NCBI RefSeq assembly: GCF_900091565.1
Contig: NZ_FMCV01000005.1
Span: 62,964-126,963, forward strand
Direction of reading: 5' to 3'
Length of the DNA stretch: 64,000 bases
Origin: Micromonospora marina
Lineage (GTDB): Bacteria; Actinomycetota; Actinomycetes; Mycobacteriales; Micromonosporaceae
Under the pieces are notes generated by a model. The model searched no databases. It was not told where the DNA came from and saw nothing but the letters and a program-made list of their open reading frames with translations. The position numbers and the translations under genes are program-made. This document shows positions 25,880-34,957 of this stretch, in pieces; position 1 is the stretch's first letter, and each line of letters starts with the position of its first letter.

Positions 25880-26260
25880 CCCGGCCTCCCACCTCGTGAC
25901 CCCTGACAACCTAGTGCGGCAGGTAAAACCCGCCGCCGGAGGAGCCGGCCGCCGATGAGCGCCCCACCGGCAAGTCACGCACCGTGACGAGTGCTTGCTC
26001 GACCGCATGGGACGACCGGCCGACCGTATCGTCGCGACCAGCAGAAACATCACATCGGTCCCCGACGGCGGGGATGTCCCTCCGCGGGGGATCATCCCGT
26101 GGGCGCACTTCGGCCACTGTCGGTGACAGCGCCGCGGTGGGCCGATCGCGGGCGGCGGCACCGGCCGCCATTGCAGAAAACCTTCGGGTACGCGATGCTC
26201 GGCGGCGATGATCGACAGGCGTAGCAGGCACAGGTCACGGTCACGCCGGGCGGGTTCCCG
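25880..26260. other. Intergenic region between the response regulator and the C39-like gene
   Basis: These 381 bases separate divergent genes and should hold both promoters. Short open frames exist on both strands, but none has a ribosome site or recognisable product. No strong hairpin or known repeat is evident. Confidence 0.5.
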
Positions 26261-27496
26261 ATGAGCGGTCGCGACGTCGCGTACCGCCGGTTCCGCTTCC
26301 CGGCGGACCGGGACCGGGGTCGCGCGGACGGGCTGCGCGCCGGGCCGGGCGGCCTGACCCTCGACGGCGCGGCCGGCCGCGTCACGCACACCGACCCGCA
26401 CTCCGGGACCACTGCCGAGTACGCCGCCGGCACCTGGACCTCCCCCGTGACGCCCGCCGGCTTCGCGGTCACCGAACTGGTGCCCTCCTGGACCGCCGAC
26501 ACCCCGCCCGGCTGCTGGCTGCAGGTCGACCTGCGCGGCTGGGCCGACGACGCGGCCACCACCGGCTGGTACGAGCTGGGCCACTGGGCCGCCGACGACA
26601 GCGCCGTGCACCGCGCCTCCGTACCCGGGCAGGAGGACGACCGGGCGCGGGTCGCCGCCGACACACTGCGGGTGACCGGCGCGACGGCGACCGGCTGGCA
26701 GGTCCGGGTGACCCTGCTGCGCCGGCTCGACGCACCCGCCGGCCCGGCGTTGCGCACGGTGGGGGTGCTCGCCTCCGCCGACCCGCCGGTCGGCGCGGAG
26801 ACCGACGACGCGAACGCCCGCAGCGCGGAGGCCCGCAGCGCGAACGCCCGCAGCGCGGAGGCTGGGACCGGAGACATCCGCGCGTGGGGGCGCGTGCTGG
26901 ACGTGCCGCGGTACGCGCAACGGCTGCACGCCGCCGGGGAGACCCGCTGGGGTGGCGGCGGTGACTCCTGGTGCAGCCCCACCTGCGTATCCATGGTGCT
27001 CGACTTCTGGGGCACCGGGCCCACGCCGGACCGGTACGCCTGGGTGGCGCCCCCCGGCCCGCGCCCGCAGGTCATGCACGCCGCCCGGCACTGCTACGAC
27101 CACGCCTACGGCGGGCCCGGCAACTGGCCGTTCAACACGGCGTACGCGGCGACGCACGGGGTGGACGCCTTCGTCACCCGGCTGCGCTCGCTGACCGAGG
27201 CGGAACGGTTCGTGGCCGCCGGCATCCCCCTGATCGTCTCGGCCGCGTTCACCGCCGGCCAGGTGCCCGGCCTGGACTACGACACCCGGGGACACCTCAT
27301 GGTGCTGGCCGGCTTCACCGCCGAGGGCGACCCGGTGCTCAACGACCCGTACGCGCCGGACGACGAGCGGGTCCGCCGCACCGTTGCGCGCGGGCCGTTC
27401 GAGAGCGCCTGGCAGGCGGGCAGCGGCGGGATCGCGTACGTGCTGCGTCCCGAGTCGACGCCGCTGCCCCCGGCCCCGGCACAGGCGAACTGGTGA
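26261..27496 (+). CDS. C39-like cysteine peptidase domain protein
   Basis: This 411-residue protein has a 180-residue N-terminal beta-rich domain (LVPSWTADTPPGCWLQVDLR, GWYELGHWAADDSAVHRASV) joined by an Ala-Arg-Ser repeat linker to a papain-fold peptidase domain. The catalytic Cys is in GDSWCSPTCVSMVLDFWG, the His in DTRGHLMVLAGFT, and the Asp in PVLNDPYAP. No signal peptide is clear, so a cytoplasmic or non-classical location is likely. Related actinobacterial proteins are annotated as peptidase C39 family; the substrate is unknown. Confidence 0.85.
   Translation: MSGRDVAYRRFRFPADRDRGRADGLRAGPGGLTLDGAAGRVTHTDPHSGTTAEYAAGTWTSPVTPAGFAVTELVPSWTADTPPGCWLQVDLRGWADDAATTGWYELGHWAADDSAVHRASVPGQEDDRARVAADTLRVTGATATGWQVRVTLLRRLDAPAGPALRTVGVLASADPPVGAETDDANARSAEARSANARSAEAGTGDIRAWGRVLDVPRYAQRLHAAGETRWGGGGDSWCSPTCVSMVLDFWGTGPTPDRYAWVAPPGPRPQVMHAARHCYDHAYGGPGNWPFNTAYAATHGVDAFVTRLRSLTEAERFVAAGIPLIVSAAFTAGQVPGLDYDTRGHLMVLAGFTAEGDPVLNDPYAPDDERVRRTVARGPFESAWQAGSGGIAYVLRPESTPLPPAPAQANW
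26810..26863 (+). repeat. 15-base in-frame repeat in the C39 linker
   Basis: About 3.5 units of 15 bases alternate GCGAACGCCCGCAGC and GCGGAGGCCCGCAGC, encoding A[NE]ARS repeats between the N-terminal domain and the peptidase domain. A copy change keeps the frame and alters linker length. Confidence 0.75.
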
Positions 27497-27781
27497 TCAG
27501 CGGCCGACCGGCCAGATCGCCATGCCGCCGGTGGGGCGCAGGCACACCGGTTCCGTACCCGTGTCCGCGCACTCGGAGCTGGCGCCGGGCAGGATCCCCC
27601 GGCTCCGTACCTGCCCGGCCGCCACGTCCAGCGCGCCGACGAGCGTCCGGTCCTCGGTGAGCGTGCGCAGCCCGAGCAGCGGCCCACCGCTCGTCCGACC
27701 AGGCCGGACGGCCGGGCGGGGCGCCGGACCTGGCGGTGCCTCGTCGCGCAGCTCTGCCAGATCGATGACGGCCACTACCAT
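27497..27781 (-). CDS. Small protein, possibly the 3' end of a propeller-type gene
   Basis: This 94-residue frame (MVVAVIDLAELRDEAPPGPA onward) contains one propeller-like repeat (GALDVAAGQVRSRGILPGAS). A Cys pair and Trp ending follow (SSECADTGTEPVCLRPTGGM then IWPVGR), as seen at the end of PQQ-like beta-propeller proteins. There is no signal or membrane segment. It may be a short real gene or a truncated remnant. It ends directly after the C39 gene stop on the other strand and is divergent from the membrane protein gene. Confidence 0.4.
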   Translation of the reverse strand: MVVAVIDLAELRDEAPPGPAPRPAVRPGRTSGGPLLGLRTLTEDRTLVGALDVAAGQVRSRGILPGASSECADTGTEPVCLRPTGGMAIWPVGR

Positions 27782-27839
27782 CCTCTCCCGCGCGCCGGGC
27801 CGCCGCCCGACCGAGACCGGTCGCGTGACGAACCGCCTG

Positions 27840-27845
27840 TACGAT
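27840..27845 (+). promoter_or_regulatory. Likely -10 box (TACGAT) of the first GT-C-like gene
   Basis: TACGAT ends 8 bases before the GTG at 27854, with no ribosome site between. Confidence 0.4.
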
Positions 27846-27853
27846 GGCGCGTC

Positions 27854-29758
27854 GTGGCCGTGCCCGTGGTGGACCCCTCGTTGAACCCCTCGCCCGTCGA
27901 GGCGGACCCCGTCGTGGCCGACCCGCCACGCCGCGCCCGTCGCCGGCCGGCCCGCGCCGACCTGCTGGCCATCGGCACCTATGTGCTGCTCGGCGTTCTC
28001 GTCTGCCTCAACTACTGGGGCGACGTCGAGAACCGGGTCTCCTCGCACCTGCCCACCGACCACAGCTGGTTCGAGTGGCTGTTCGCGCACGGCGCGTACT
28101 CGGTGCAGCACCTGGAGAACCCGCTGTTCACCACCCGGCAGAACGCGCCGGACGGGGTGAACATGATGGCGAACACCTCGCTGCTCGGGGTGACGCTGCC
28201 GCTGGCGCCGCTGACGCTGCTACTCGGCCCACAGGTGATCTACGCGCTCTACCTGGGCGCCGCGCTGTCCGCGACCGCCGCCACGTCGTACTGGGTGCTG
28301 TCCCGGCACCTGGTCCAATCCCGGGCCGCCGCGTTCGTCGGCGGCGCGTTCCTCGGTTTCGCGCCGGGCATCGTGCACCACGCCAACGGACAGCCCAACT
28401 TCGTGTCGAACTTCCTCCTGCCGCTGATCGTGGCCCGGGTGCTGCGGCTGGGCGAGCCGGGCCGCTGGCGGCGCAACGGGACGGCACTCGGATTGCTGGT
28501 CGCGTACCAGATCTTCATCAACGAGGAGATGCTGCTGCTCACGGCGCTGGCCTGCCTGGTCGTCGTGGTGGCGTACGCGGTGCAGCGGCCCCGCGCGGCC
28601 CGCGAGCGGGCCGGGTCGTTCCTGGCCGCGCTCGGTCTCGGCGGCGGCCTGGCGCTGCTGCTGACCGCGTACCCGATCTGGTTCCAGTTCAACGGCCCGC
28701 AGTCCTACCGGGGCCTGCAGGGTGGGGTCTTCCACAACTGGGGCGAGGACCTGGTCGCCTTCGTCACGTTCGCCCGGGACACCGTCGCCGGCGACGAGGC
28801 GGTGGAGAAGACCATCGGCCTGACCGAGCAGAACACCTGGTTCGGCTGGCCGCTGGTGCTGGTGGCGCTGGCCGCGCTGGTGCTGCTGGTCCGCCGTTCG
28901 GTGCCGGCCCGGATCCTGGCCGTGCTGGTGGTCGTGTTCACGACCGCCTCGATCGGCCCGGTGGTCCGGTTCAACGGCGCGGAGACCGACATCGACGGGC
29001 CGTGGGCGTACGTGCCGGACGACCTGCCGCTGGTCGAGATGATGATGCCGACCCGGTTGAGCCTGGTCGTGGTGGCCGCCGTCGGTGTGCTGCTCGCCCT
29101 GGCCTGGGACAGGCTAGCCGGGGCCGGCCGCCCGCCGGTGCCCGCCCCCCGCACCGCCGCCGACGAGGGCGCGGACGACGAGGGCGCGGACGACGAGAGC
29201 GGCGACCGCGGGACGGCCGCGCGCGACACGCGCCGCCGGGTGCTGCGCCTGGCCGGGTTCGTCGCGATCGCCGCCGCCCTGGTGCCGCTGATCCCGCGTC
29301 CGCTGCCGGCGGAGCGGATCGACCCGCCGCCGCACTTCATCACCGCCGGCGGCTGGCGGCCGTACGTACCGCAGGGCCGCACGCTCGTGCCGGTGCCGAT
29401 CCCCAGCAACGTGCACGGGCTGCACACGCTGCGCTGGAGCGCGCTGACCGGGCACGAGTTCCCGATCCCGGGTGGCTACTTCATCGGGCCGAACGAGCGC
29501 GGCGAAGGTGTCTTCGGCGCCCCGAACCGGCCCACCAGCACGCTCATCTACTCCACCATGGACGCGGGCGAGGTGCCGGAGATCACCGCGGAGAACCGCC
29601 GCCAGGCCGTGGAGGACCTGCGCTTCTGGCGGGCCTCGGTGGTGGTGCTCGGGGCCGGTCCGCGCGAGGCGGTGCTGCGCGACCTCATGGCCGAACTGCT
29701 CGGCCCGCCACAGCGGGTGGACGACGTGTGGATCTGGGACGTCCGCGACCGGGTGTGA
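27854..29758 (+). CDS. Polytopic membrane protein, GT-C-like, paralogue 1
   Basis: This 634-residue protein has about ten to twelve membrane segments followed by a soluble C-terminal domain of about 170 residues. The first exterior loop contains FTTRQNAPDGVNMMANTSLL, conserved in the two neighbouring paralogues. The next loop holds FLGFAPGIVHHANGQPNFVS and the cytoplasmic side YQIFINEEMLLL. The C-terminal part shares FITAGGWRPYVPQGRTLVPV, PGGYFIGP and VWIWDVRD with the paralogues. The overall plan resembles GT-C glycosyltransferases that use lipid-linked sugars, although a catalytic acidic residue cannot be assigned. The stop lies 9 bases from that of paralogue 2, which is on the other strand. 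Confidence 0.75.
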   Translation: MAVPVVDPSLNPSPVEADPVVADPPRRARRRPARADLLAIGTYVLLGVLVCLNYWGDVENRVSSHLPTDHSWFEWLFAHGAYSVQHLENPLFTTRQNAPDGVNMMANTSLLGVTLPLAPLTLLLGPQVIYALYLGAALSATAATSYWVLSRHLVQSRAAAFVGGAFLGFAPGIVHHANGQPNFVSNFLLPLIVARVLRLGEPGRWRRNGTALGLLVAYQIFINEEMLLLTALACLVVVVAYAVQRPRAARERAGSFLAALGLGGGLALLLTAYPIWFQFNGPQSYRGLQGGVFHNWGEDLVAFVTFARDTVAGDEAVEKTIGLTEQNTWFGWPLVLVALAALVLLVRRSVPARILAVLVVVFTTASIGPVVRFNGAETDIDGPWAYVPDDLPLVEMMMPTRLSLVVVAAVGVLLALAWDRLAGAGRPPVPAPRTAADEGADDEGADDESGDRGTAARDTRRRVLRLAGFVAIAAALVPLIPRPLPAERIDPPPHFITAGGWRPYVPQGRTLVPVPIPSNVHGLHTLRWSALTGHEFPIPGGYFIGPNERGEGVFGAPNRPTSTLIYSTMDAGEVPEITAENRRQAVEDLRFWRASVVVLGAGPREAVLRDLMAELLGPPQRVDDVWIWDVRDRV

Positions 29759-29767
29759 CCCCGCCGG

Positions 29768-31552
29768 TCAGCCGACGAGCGGGCGGACGTCCCACAGGTA
29801 CCCGCCGGGCACGTCCCGGCCGGGGCCGACCAGCGCGTCCACCGTGGTACGCACCGGGTCGCCGGGTGACGAGTCGGCCTGCACCAGTGCCGCCGCCCGC
29901 CAGTGCCGCAGGTCGTCGACCGCCTGCCGGCGTTCCGCCGCACCGACCGGCGGCACCCGGCCGGTCTCGGCGGCCCGGCGCAGCAGCAGCGACGTGGGCC
30001 GGTCCGGCGCGCCCCAGCGGGCGGCCGGGTCGCCTGCCGACCGCGGGCCGATGAAGTAGCCGCCCGGCGCGTCGAACGCCAGCGCGGTGCGCGCCGACCA
30101 GAACATGGCCGGGCTGACCGCCGCCCCGGTCACCGGTGGCACCGGCACCAGCGTCCGGCCCGCCGGCACGTACTCCCGCCACCCGCCGCCGGACACCACG
30201 GCCGGGACCGGCGTGACCGGCACCGTGCGGATCGGCGTCGGCGCCAGCGGCAGCAGCGCGACGGCGACCGCGCCGGCCCACGGCGCCCAGGTGCGCACGC
30301 CGCCGCGCCGGACCCGGTCCACTGCGAGCGCCAGCAGCACCCCGAGCACCGGCACGCAGACCAGCGCGAACCGCGCCGGCACCACCAGGTCCAGCAGCGG
30401 CACGTCGGCGAGCAGGCGGTACGGGCCGGGCAGCCCGGTGTCGTGCCGGTTCACCACCACCGGCGAACCGAGCGACAGCAGCGCGAACAGCAGGCCGCAC
30501 GCGGCGAGCGCGCGCACCAGCGGGCGCCGCCACAGCCGCACCACCACGAGGACGGCCAGCAGCGGCAGGAACGGGCCGAGGAACGAGTTCTGCTCGGTCG
30601 GGTTCGGTGACAGCAACCCGGCCCGGCGGGCGTCCCCGGCGACGCTCTGCCGGGCGGTGGTGACGAACGAGACCACGTCCAGCCGGTAGCCCCCGGTGTG
30701 GAACGGCATCCCCCGGTAGTGGCCCGGGCCGGCGAACTGGAACCACAGCGGGTACGCCAGCAGCACGCCCGCCACCAGCGCGCCGATGCCCAACCGGCGG
30801 GCCACCACGGGCGCCAGCCGGCGGGCGGCGGCCCGGTCGGCGAGCGCGTACGCCCCGGCGAACACCCCGGCGGCGAGCGCCAGGAAGACCAGCACCTCCT
30901 CGCCGAGGAACACCTGGTAGGCGACGGCGAGCCCGAGCAGCACGCCGTCGCGCCGGACCCGATCGGTGGCGGGGCGGAACACCAGCGCGAGGATCACCGG
31001 CACCAGGAACTGGGCGGCCATGTGCAGGTGCGCGCCGGCCTGCGCCACCATGCCGGGGGCGAAGCCGCAGAACAGGCCGCCCACCGCGGCGGCGGCCCGG
31101 GAGCGGACCAGCCGGCGGGCGAGCAGCGCGTACCAGGCGGTGGCGGTGCCGGCCAGGCTGAGCGTCACGGCGACGAGGAAGGCCGCCTGGGAGCTGAAGA
31201 CGACTGTGACCGGGGTGAGCGGCACACCCAGCCCGAGCACCGACGTGTTCGCCATCAGGTTCACCCCGTCCGGGGCGTTCAGCGCGCCGCTCCACAACGG
31301 GTTCTCGCCGCCGGTGACCGCGCGGGCGGCCCGGGCCAACATCCACTCGAACAGCATCTGGTCGCCGGCCTGGTGGAACAGCCGTTCCGGCCGGCGCCAC
31401 TGGCCGGTGGTGAGCAGGACGGCGAGACCGAGGTAGCCGGCCACCACCAGCACGTCGGCCGGGCGGGGCCGGCGACGGCGGGGCGCGGGGGCGGGGACCG
31501 CCGGTTCGGTCAGGCGGTCCGGTCGGTCAGTTTCCGCACGTCCCACAGCCAC
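29768..31552 (-). CDS. Polytopic membrane protein, GT-C-like, paralogue 2
   Basis: This protein of about 594 residues shares the plan of its neighbours: membrane segments, then LNAPDGVNLMANTSVLGLG in the first loop, FCGFAPGMVAQAGAHLHMAA, YQVFLGEEVLVFL, and a C-terminal domain with WREYVPAGRTLVPVPPV and APGGYFIGPRSAGD. The GTG at 31552 follows AGGAG with 8-base spacing and overlaps the end of paralogue 3 by 43 bases, so the two are translationally linked. A single 1159-codon open frame covers this gene and antisense-frame sequence of the next one; only the 3' part is real. Confidence 0.75.
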   Translation of the reverse strand: MAVGRAETDRPDRLTEPAVPAPAPRRRRPRPADVLVVAGYLGLAVLLTTGQWRRPERLFHQAGDQMLFEWMLARAARAVTGGENPLWSGALNAPDGVNLMANTSVLGLGVPLTPVTVVFSSQAAFLVAVTLSLAGTATAWYALLARRLVRSRAAAAVGGLFCGFAPGMVAQAGAHLHMAAQFLVPVILALVFRPATDRVRRDGVLLGLAVAYQVFLGEEVLVFLALAAGVFAGAYALADRAAARRLAPVVARRLGIGALVAGVLLAYPLWFQFAGPGHYRGMPFHTGGYRLDVVSFVTTARQSVAGDARRAGLLSPNPTEQNSFLGPFLPLLAVLVVVRLWRRPLVRALAACGLLFALLSLGSPVVVNRHDTGLPGPYRLLADVPLLDLVVPARFALVCVPVLGVLLALAVDRVRRGGVRTWAPWAGAVAVALLPLAPTPIRTVPVTPVPAVVSGGGWREYVPAGRTLVPVPPVTGAAVSPAMFWSARTALAFDAPGGYFIGPRSAGDPAARWGAPDRPTSLLLRRAAETGRVPPVGAAERRQAVDDLRHWRAAALVQADSSPGDPVRTTVDALVGPGRDVPGGYLWDVRPLVG

Positions 31553-33414
31553 ACGTCCAGCTCCTGCCGTCCGGGGCCGACCAACTGCTCCACGGTGCGG
31601 CGCAGCGGCTCGGCGTTCTGCTCGTCGCGCGGCAGCACCACCACCGCCGCGTTCCAGTGCCGCAGCTCGTCCAGGTAGCGACGGCGCTGGCGGTCGTCCA
31701 GCTTCGGCGTACGGCCGGTGGACGATACCTCCCGCAACATCTCGCCGATGCCGCTGGGCCGGCCGCCGAAGCGCCCGGGGTCGCCGGTGACGCCGTTGCG
31801 CGGCGCGAGGAAGTAGCCGCCGGGGATCTTGAAGTCGAGGTTGGTGCTGGCCGCCCAGCGCATCGGGTCGGTGTTGCCCATCGCGGGCACCGGCACGGAG
31901 ACGAGCGTCTGGTCCGGCCCGACGTACTTGCGCCACCGGTCGGCGGTGATGAACTCCGGCACCGGCTCCCGCGTGGTGACCTTCAACGGCATCGGTGCGA
32001 TCGGCAGCAACGCGAGGACCAGGCCCGCGGCGGTGAGCTTGCGGGCGGTACGCCGGTCCACGCCGCGCAGCGCCCAGGCGCGCCGCACCGCGTACGCGAG
32101 CAGGATCGCCACCGTCACGCCGGTGATCAGGCCGAAGCGGGTCGGCACCACGGCGTCGAGCAGCGGCAGCCGGACCAGCAGCTCCCACGGGCCGGTGGCG
32201 ATCTCGCGGTCCCACCAGGAGATCCGCTCGCCGAGGGAGAGCACGGCGAAGAACAGCCCGGTGGCGGCGAGCGCGCGGACGATCACGTCCCGCCGCAGCC
32301 ACACCACGATGCCCACGACCAGCAGCGACAGGCTCCAGCCGAAGAACGCGTTCTCCTCCGAGTAGTTCGGCGCGAGGTTGACGTTGGCGCGTTCGTTGCC
32401 GCCGAACGTGGGCGAGCCGGGCGCGAAGAACGCGGCGATGTCGTTGCCGTAGTCGCGTACCGCGTCGCTGAGCCCGTGGTACGCCATCGGCCCGGCGAAC
32501 TGCACCCACAGCGGGTACGCCAGCAGCGCCCCGGCCAGCGCCGCGCAGACCGCCAGCCCCGCGCCGAGCGGCCGCCAGGCGGTCGTCCACCGCTCGCGCT
32601 GCTGCACCACCACGGCGATCAGGAACACGCCCAGGGCCAGCGCGGTGAAGAGCAGGATCTCCTCGTTGATGAACGCCTGCGCGGTCACCAGCAGCGCCAG
32701 CAGCACGCCGTCGCGGACCGGCCGGGCCGACCGGGTCAGCACCAGCACCCGCCACACGATGAACGGCAGCAGGAACTGACTGATGATGTTCGGGTGCCAG
32801 TTGGCGTGCGACAGCATGGCCGGGGAGAAACCGCAGAACCAGGCCGCCACGGCGGCGGCCGGGCGGTGCCGGATCAGGTGCCGGGACAGCACCCGGTACC
32901 AGGCGGCGGCGGTGCCGGCCAGGCCGAGCGTGACCAGCGTGACGAAGGTGACCGCCGGTCCGAACAGGAGGGTCACCGGCACCATCGGGATGCCCAGCGC
33001 CAGGATGGCGGTGTTCGCCATCAGGTTGACGCCGTCGGGGTAGTTGAACTGCTCGGTGAAGAACGGGAACTCGCCGTGCAGCACCACCCGTACCGAGTGG
33101 GCGAGGAAGAACTGCACCTGCGCCGGGTCGCTGCTGTAGAGCGCGGCCACCCGCCCGGCCGGGTCGGCCCAGATGCCGCTGGTGACCCAGATCGCGGCGA
33201 GCAGGAATCCGCCGTACACGGTGAGGTCGATCCGGCGGCGGGTCCACCGGCGCGCGCGCCGTGCGCCCGGCGCCTCGGGCGTGGCCGGCTCGGTGGTGGT
33301 GGCCGGTTCCGGCTCGGCGACGGTGACCGGTGGCGGGTCCAGGGTGACGGCGCGGTGGCCCGTCGGGGCGGCGGCGTCCGGCGTCGAGGCGGCGCGGGTC
33401 TCGGCAGGCGTCAC
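31510..33414 (-). CDS. Polytopic membrane protein, GT-C-like, paralogue 3
   Basis: This 634-residue protein has an N-terminal cytoplasmic tail rich in Ala/Thr/Pro, then about ten membrane segments and a C-terminal domain. Shared marks are QFNYPDGVNLMANTAILALG, FCGFSPAMLSHANWHPNIIS, QAFINEEILLFTALALG, WRKYVGPDQTLVSVPVP and IPGGYFLAPRNG. The start GTG follows a TAGACT box by 9 bases. It is first in a two-gene leftward operon with paralogue 2 and is divergent from the lipoprotein gene. The PDGVN motif and the HANWHPN loop probably face the extracytoplasmic side. Confidence 0.75.
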   Translation of the reverse strand: MTPAETRAASTPDAAAPTGHRAVTLDPPPVTVAEPEPATTTEPATPEAPGARRARRWTRRRIDLTVYGGFLLAAIWVTSGIWADPAGRVAALYSSDPAQVQFFLAHSVRVVLHGEFPFFTEQFNYPDGVNLMANTAILALGIPMVPVTLLFGPAVTFVTLVTLGLAGTAAAWYRVLSRHLIRHRPAAAVAAWFCGFSPAMLSHANWHPNIISQFLLPFIVWRVLVLTRSARPVRDGVLLALLVTAQAFINEEILLFTALALGVFLIAVVVQQRERWTTAWRPLGAGLAVCAALAGALLAYPLWVQFAGPMAYHGLSDAVRDYGNDIAAFFAPGSPTFGGNERANVNLAPNYSEENAFFGWSLSLLVVGIVVWLRRDVIVRALAATGLFFAVLSLGERISWWDREIATGPWELLVRLPLLDAVVPTRFGLITGVTVAILLAYAVRRAWALRGVDRRTARKLTAAGLVLALLPIAPMPLKVTTREPVPEFITADRWRKYVGPDQTLVSVPVPAMGNTDPMRWAASTNLDFKIPGGYFLAPRNGVTGDPGRFGGRPSGIGEMLREVSSTGRTPKLDDRQRRRYLDELRHWNAAVVVLPRDEQNAEPLRRTVEQLVGPGRQELDVWLWDVRKLTDRTA

Positions 33415-33570
33415 AGTCGGCGGAGTCTACCGGAGCCGGATATTGACACCCGAATCGCGCATCACGTTCCGCAGTGGCCGGTCAGCCGAAAGGGTGAGCC
33501 GGGCGCGGCCGGGTGACCTGTCGTCTCGTACCATGTGGGCTTCCGACCGACGACCGGCGAGGGGATCAGG

Positions 33571-34761
33571 GTGCTTTCAGCCCGCCGAGGCGCTACGACG
33601 GGCACCGCGCTGGCAGCTCTGCTGCTGGTCACGGCCGGTTGCGGGCCGGTCGCCGAACGGCAGCCGGCGGACCTGCGGGTCGGCTACGACAGTCTCGACG
33701 GCACCCTCGCGGTGTGGCCGCCGCGCGGCAGCCTCGCCCGGGACACCGCGGCGACCGCCGCGATCACCACTGCGGTACGCGACTGGCGCTCCCCGGTGGA
33801 CGACCGGGTGCACGTGCCCACCTCCGGCATCCTCTTCTCCGGTCAGGTCGCCGGGTCGGCGCTCGCGCTCGTCGCCGCGGACGTCCCCGGCGAGGCCGCA
33901 TCCTGGCTGCTGCAACTCGGCCGGGACGGGCAGCGCTGGCGGGTCGTCCACGCCACCGAGTACACCGACCCCGGCTACCTGGTCTACTCCGACGTGCTGC
34001 CGGTGCGGGAACCCGACGGCCGCCGCTACCTCACCTCGACCCGCGTCGAGCGGCTGACCGGGCCCGACGGCAAGGTGCTCGGCAGCACCGACGGCGTCAC
34101 CGACCCGGTCGCCGTACCGGACTGCCGGGCCGTCGAACTGACCGCGACGCTGCGGCCCACGCCGTCGCTGCCGCGCGGCCGGGCCGCGGACCGCGTCCTC
34201 GACCTGGGTACGGCGACCGAAGCGCCCCGCTACCCCCTGGTACGCGACGAGACGGGTGCCGGCAGACGTGCGCTGACCGGCCTGGACACCTGCGTGCTGG
34301 CCGGTGAGCGGGGCCCGTTCGGCAGCGTGCCGCGCCGTATCGGCGACCGGGAGGCGCCCCGCTCCGCGCCGGAGTCCTGGCCGATGGCGAAGATCGCGAC
34401 GCGTTCCCTCGGTTCGGTGGCCCTCGGTGACGGTGAGCCGGGCGAGTTGGAACAGCTCAGCTGGGAGACGCCGGCCGGGACGATGACGGCCGTGGTCTAC
34501 CGGCCGGCCGACGGCGGCGTCCCGGTGGTCTCGCCCGCCGACATGTCCACCACGCTTCAGGCGTACCACCTGCCGATGCCGGGCCGGCCGCTGGCGGTGC
34601 TGTCCTGGCGTACCCGGGACGCCTCGTTCTCCGCCCCGCCCGGCACGACCCGCCTGGTCGACCGTCCCGGCCTGGTGGTGGTCGAGCACACCGACCGGAG
34701 GCAGACGTTCAGCCTGGCCGGCACCGAGAAGACGTGGTACCGCTCCCTCCCCACCCCCTGA
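33571..34761 (+). CDS. Secreted lipoprotein of unknown function
   Basis: This 396-residue protein starts at a GTG with a weak ribosome site (GGGGATCAGG). The lipobox is LLLVTAGCGPV with Cys near residue 24. The mature region has segments such as LAVWPPRGSLARDTAATAAI and LLQLGRDGQRWRVVHATEYT and many Asp/Arg residues. A TACCAT at 33529-33534 could be its -10 box. I do not recognise a domain. It is divergent from the GT-C-like pair. Confidence 0.65.
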   Translation: MLSARRGATTGTALAALLLVTAGCGPVAERQPADLRVGYDSLDGTLAVWPPRGSLARDTAATAAITTAVRDWRSPVDDRVHVPTSGILFSGQVAGSALALVAADVPGEAASWLLQLGRDGQRWRVVHATEYTDPGYLVYSDVLPVREPDGRRYLTSTRVERLTGPDGKVLGSTDGVTDPVAVPDCRAVELTATLRPTPSLPRGRAADRVLDLGTATEAPRYPLVRDETGAGRRALTGLDTCVLAGERGPFGSVPRRIGDREAPRSAPESWPMAKIATRSLGSVALGDGEPGELEQLSWETPAGTMTAVVYRPADGGVPVVSPADMSTTLQAYHLPMPGRPLAVLSWRTRDASFSAPPGTTRLVDRPGLVVVEHTDRRQTFSLAGTEKTWYRSLPTP

Positions 34762-34874
34762 CCGCGCTTCCGGCCCCGCGCACCCGGGTCGGCCCCACCC
34801 CGTCGATCATGAAGTTGACAGCGACAAACCGGACACCATCCACGGCCGACCTCACGATCACCCCACCGCCCCGG

Positions 34875-34934
34875 GTGATCAAGGAGTTTGTGTCACCCAG
34901 GCGGCCTCGCGCGCACCCAAACTCCTTGGTCAAC
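34875..34934. repeat. Inverted repeat with AAGGAGTTTG core
   Basis: The arms GTGATCAAGGAGTTTGTGT (34875-34893) and ACCCAAACTCCTTGGTCAAC (34915-34934) are nearly complementary and frame a 21-base loop. It lies in the 292-base gap between the lipoprotein and acetyltransferase genes, which otherwise holds a GATCATGAAGTTGACAG sequence near 34805 and no gene. Confidence 0.7.
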
Positions 34935-34957
34935 AGGGCATGCTCACCCCAGCTCTG

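Noticed and set aside
24057..25892. 611-codon frame suggesting a fused response regulator and kinase
   Set aside because: The N-terminal part is a shifted frame of the response regulator. The two genes overlap by 4 bases as GTGA and are separate.
26080..26100. GGGGATCATCCC-type palindrome upstream of the C39-like gene
   Set aside because: The symmetry is broken at the centre and the arms are short; it is weaker than expected from chance in GC-rich sequence.
29768..33247. Single open frame of 1159 codons spanning the two GT-C-like genes on the minus strand
   Set aside because: Its upstream half is a shifted frame of paralogue 3, without membrane segments and with random-looking Arg/Ala composition. 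Only the part from 31552 on codes for paralogue 2.
27854..34761. A biosynthetic gene cluster around the membrane paralogues
   Set aside because: No tailoring enzymes, carrier proteins or synthases are nearby; the context is only membrane proteins and a lipoprotein.
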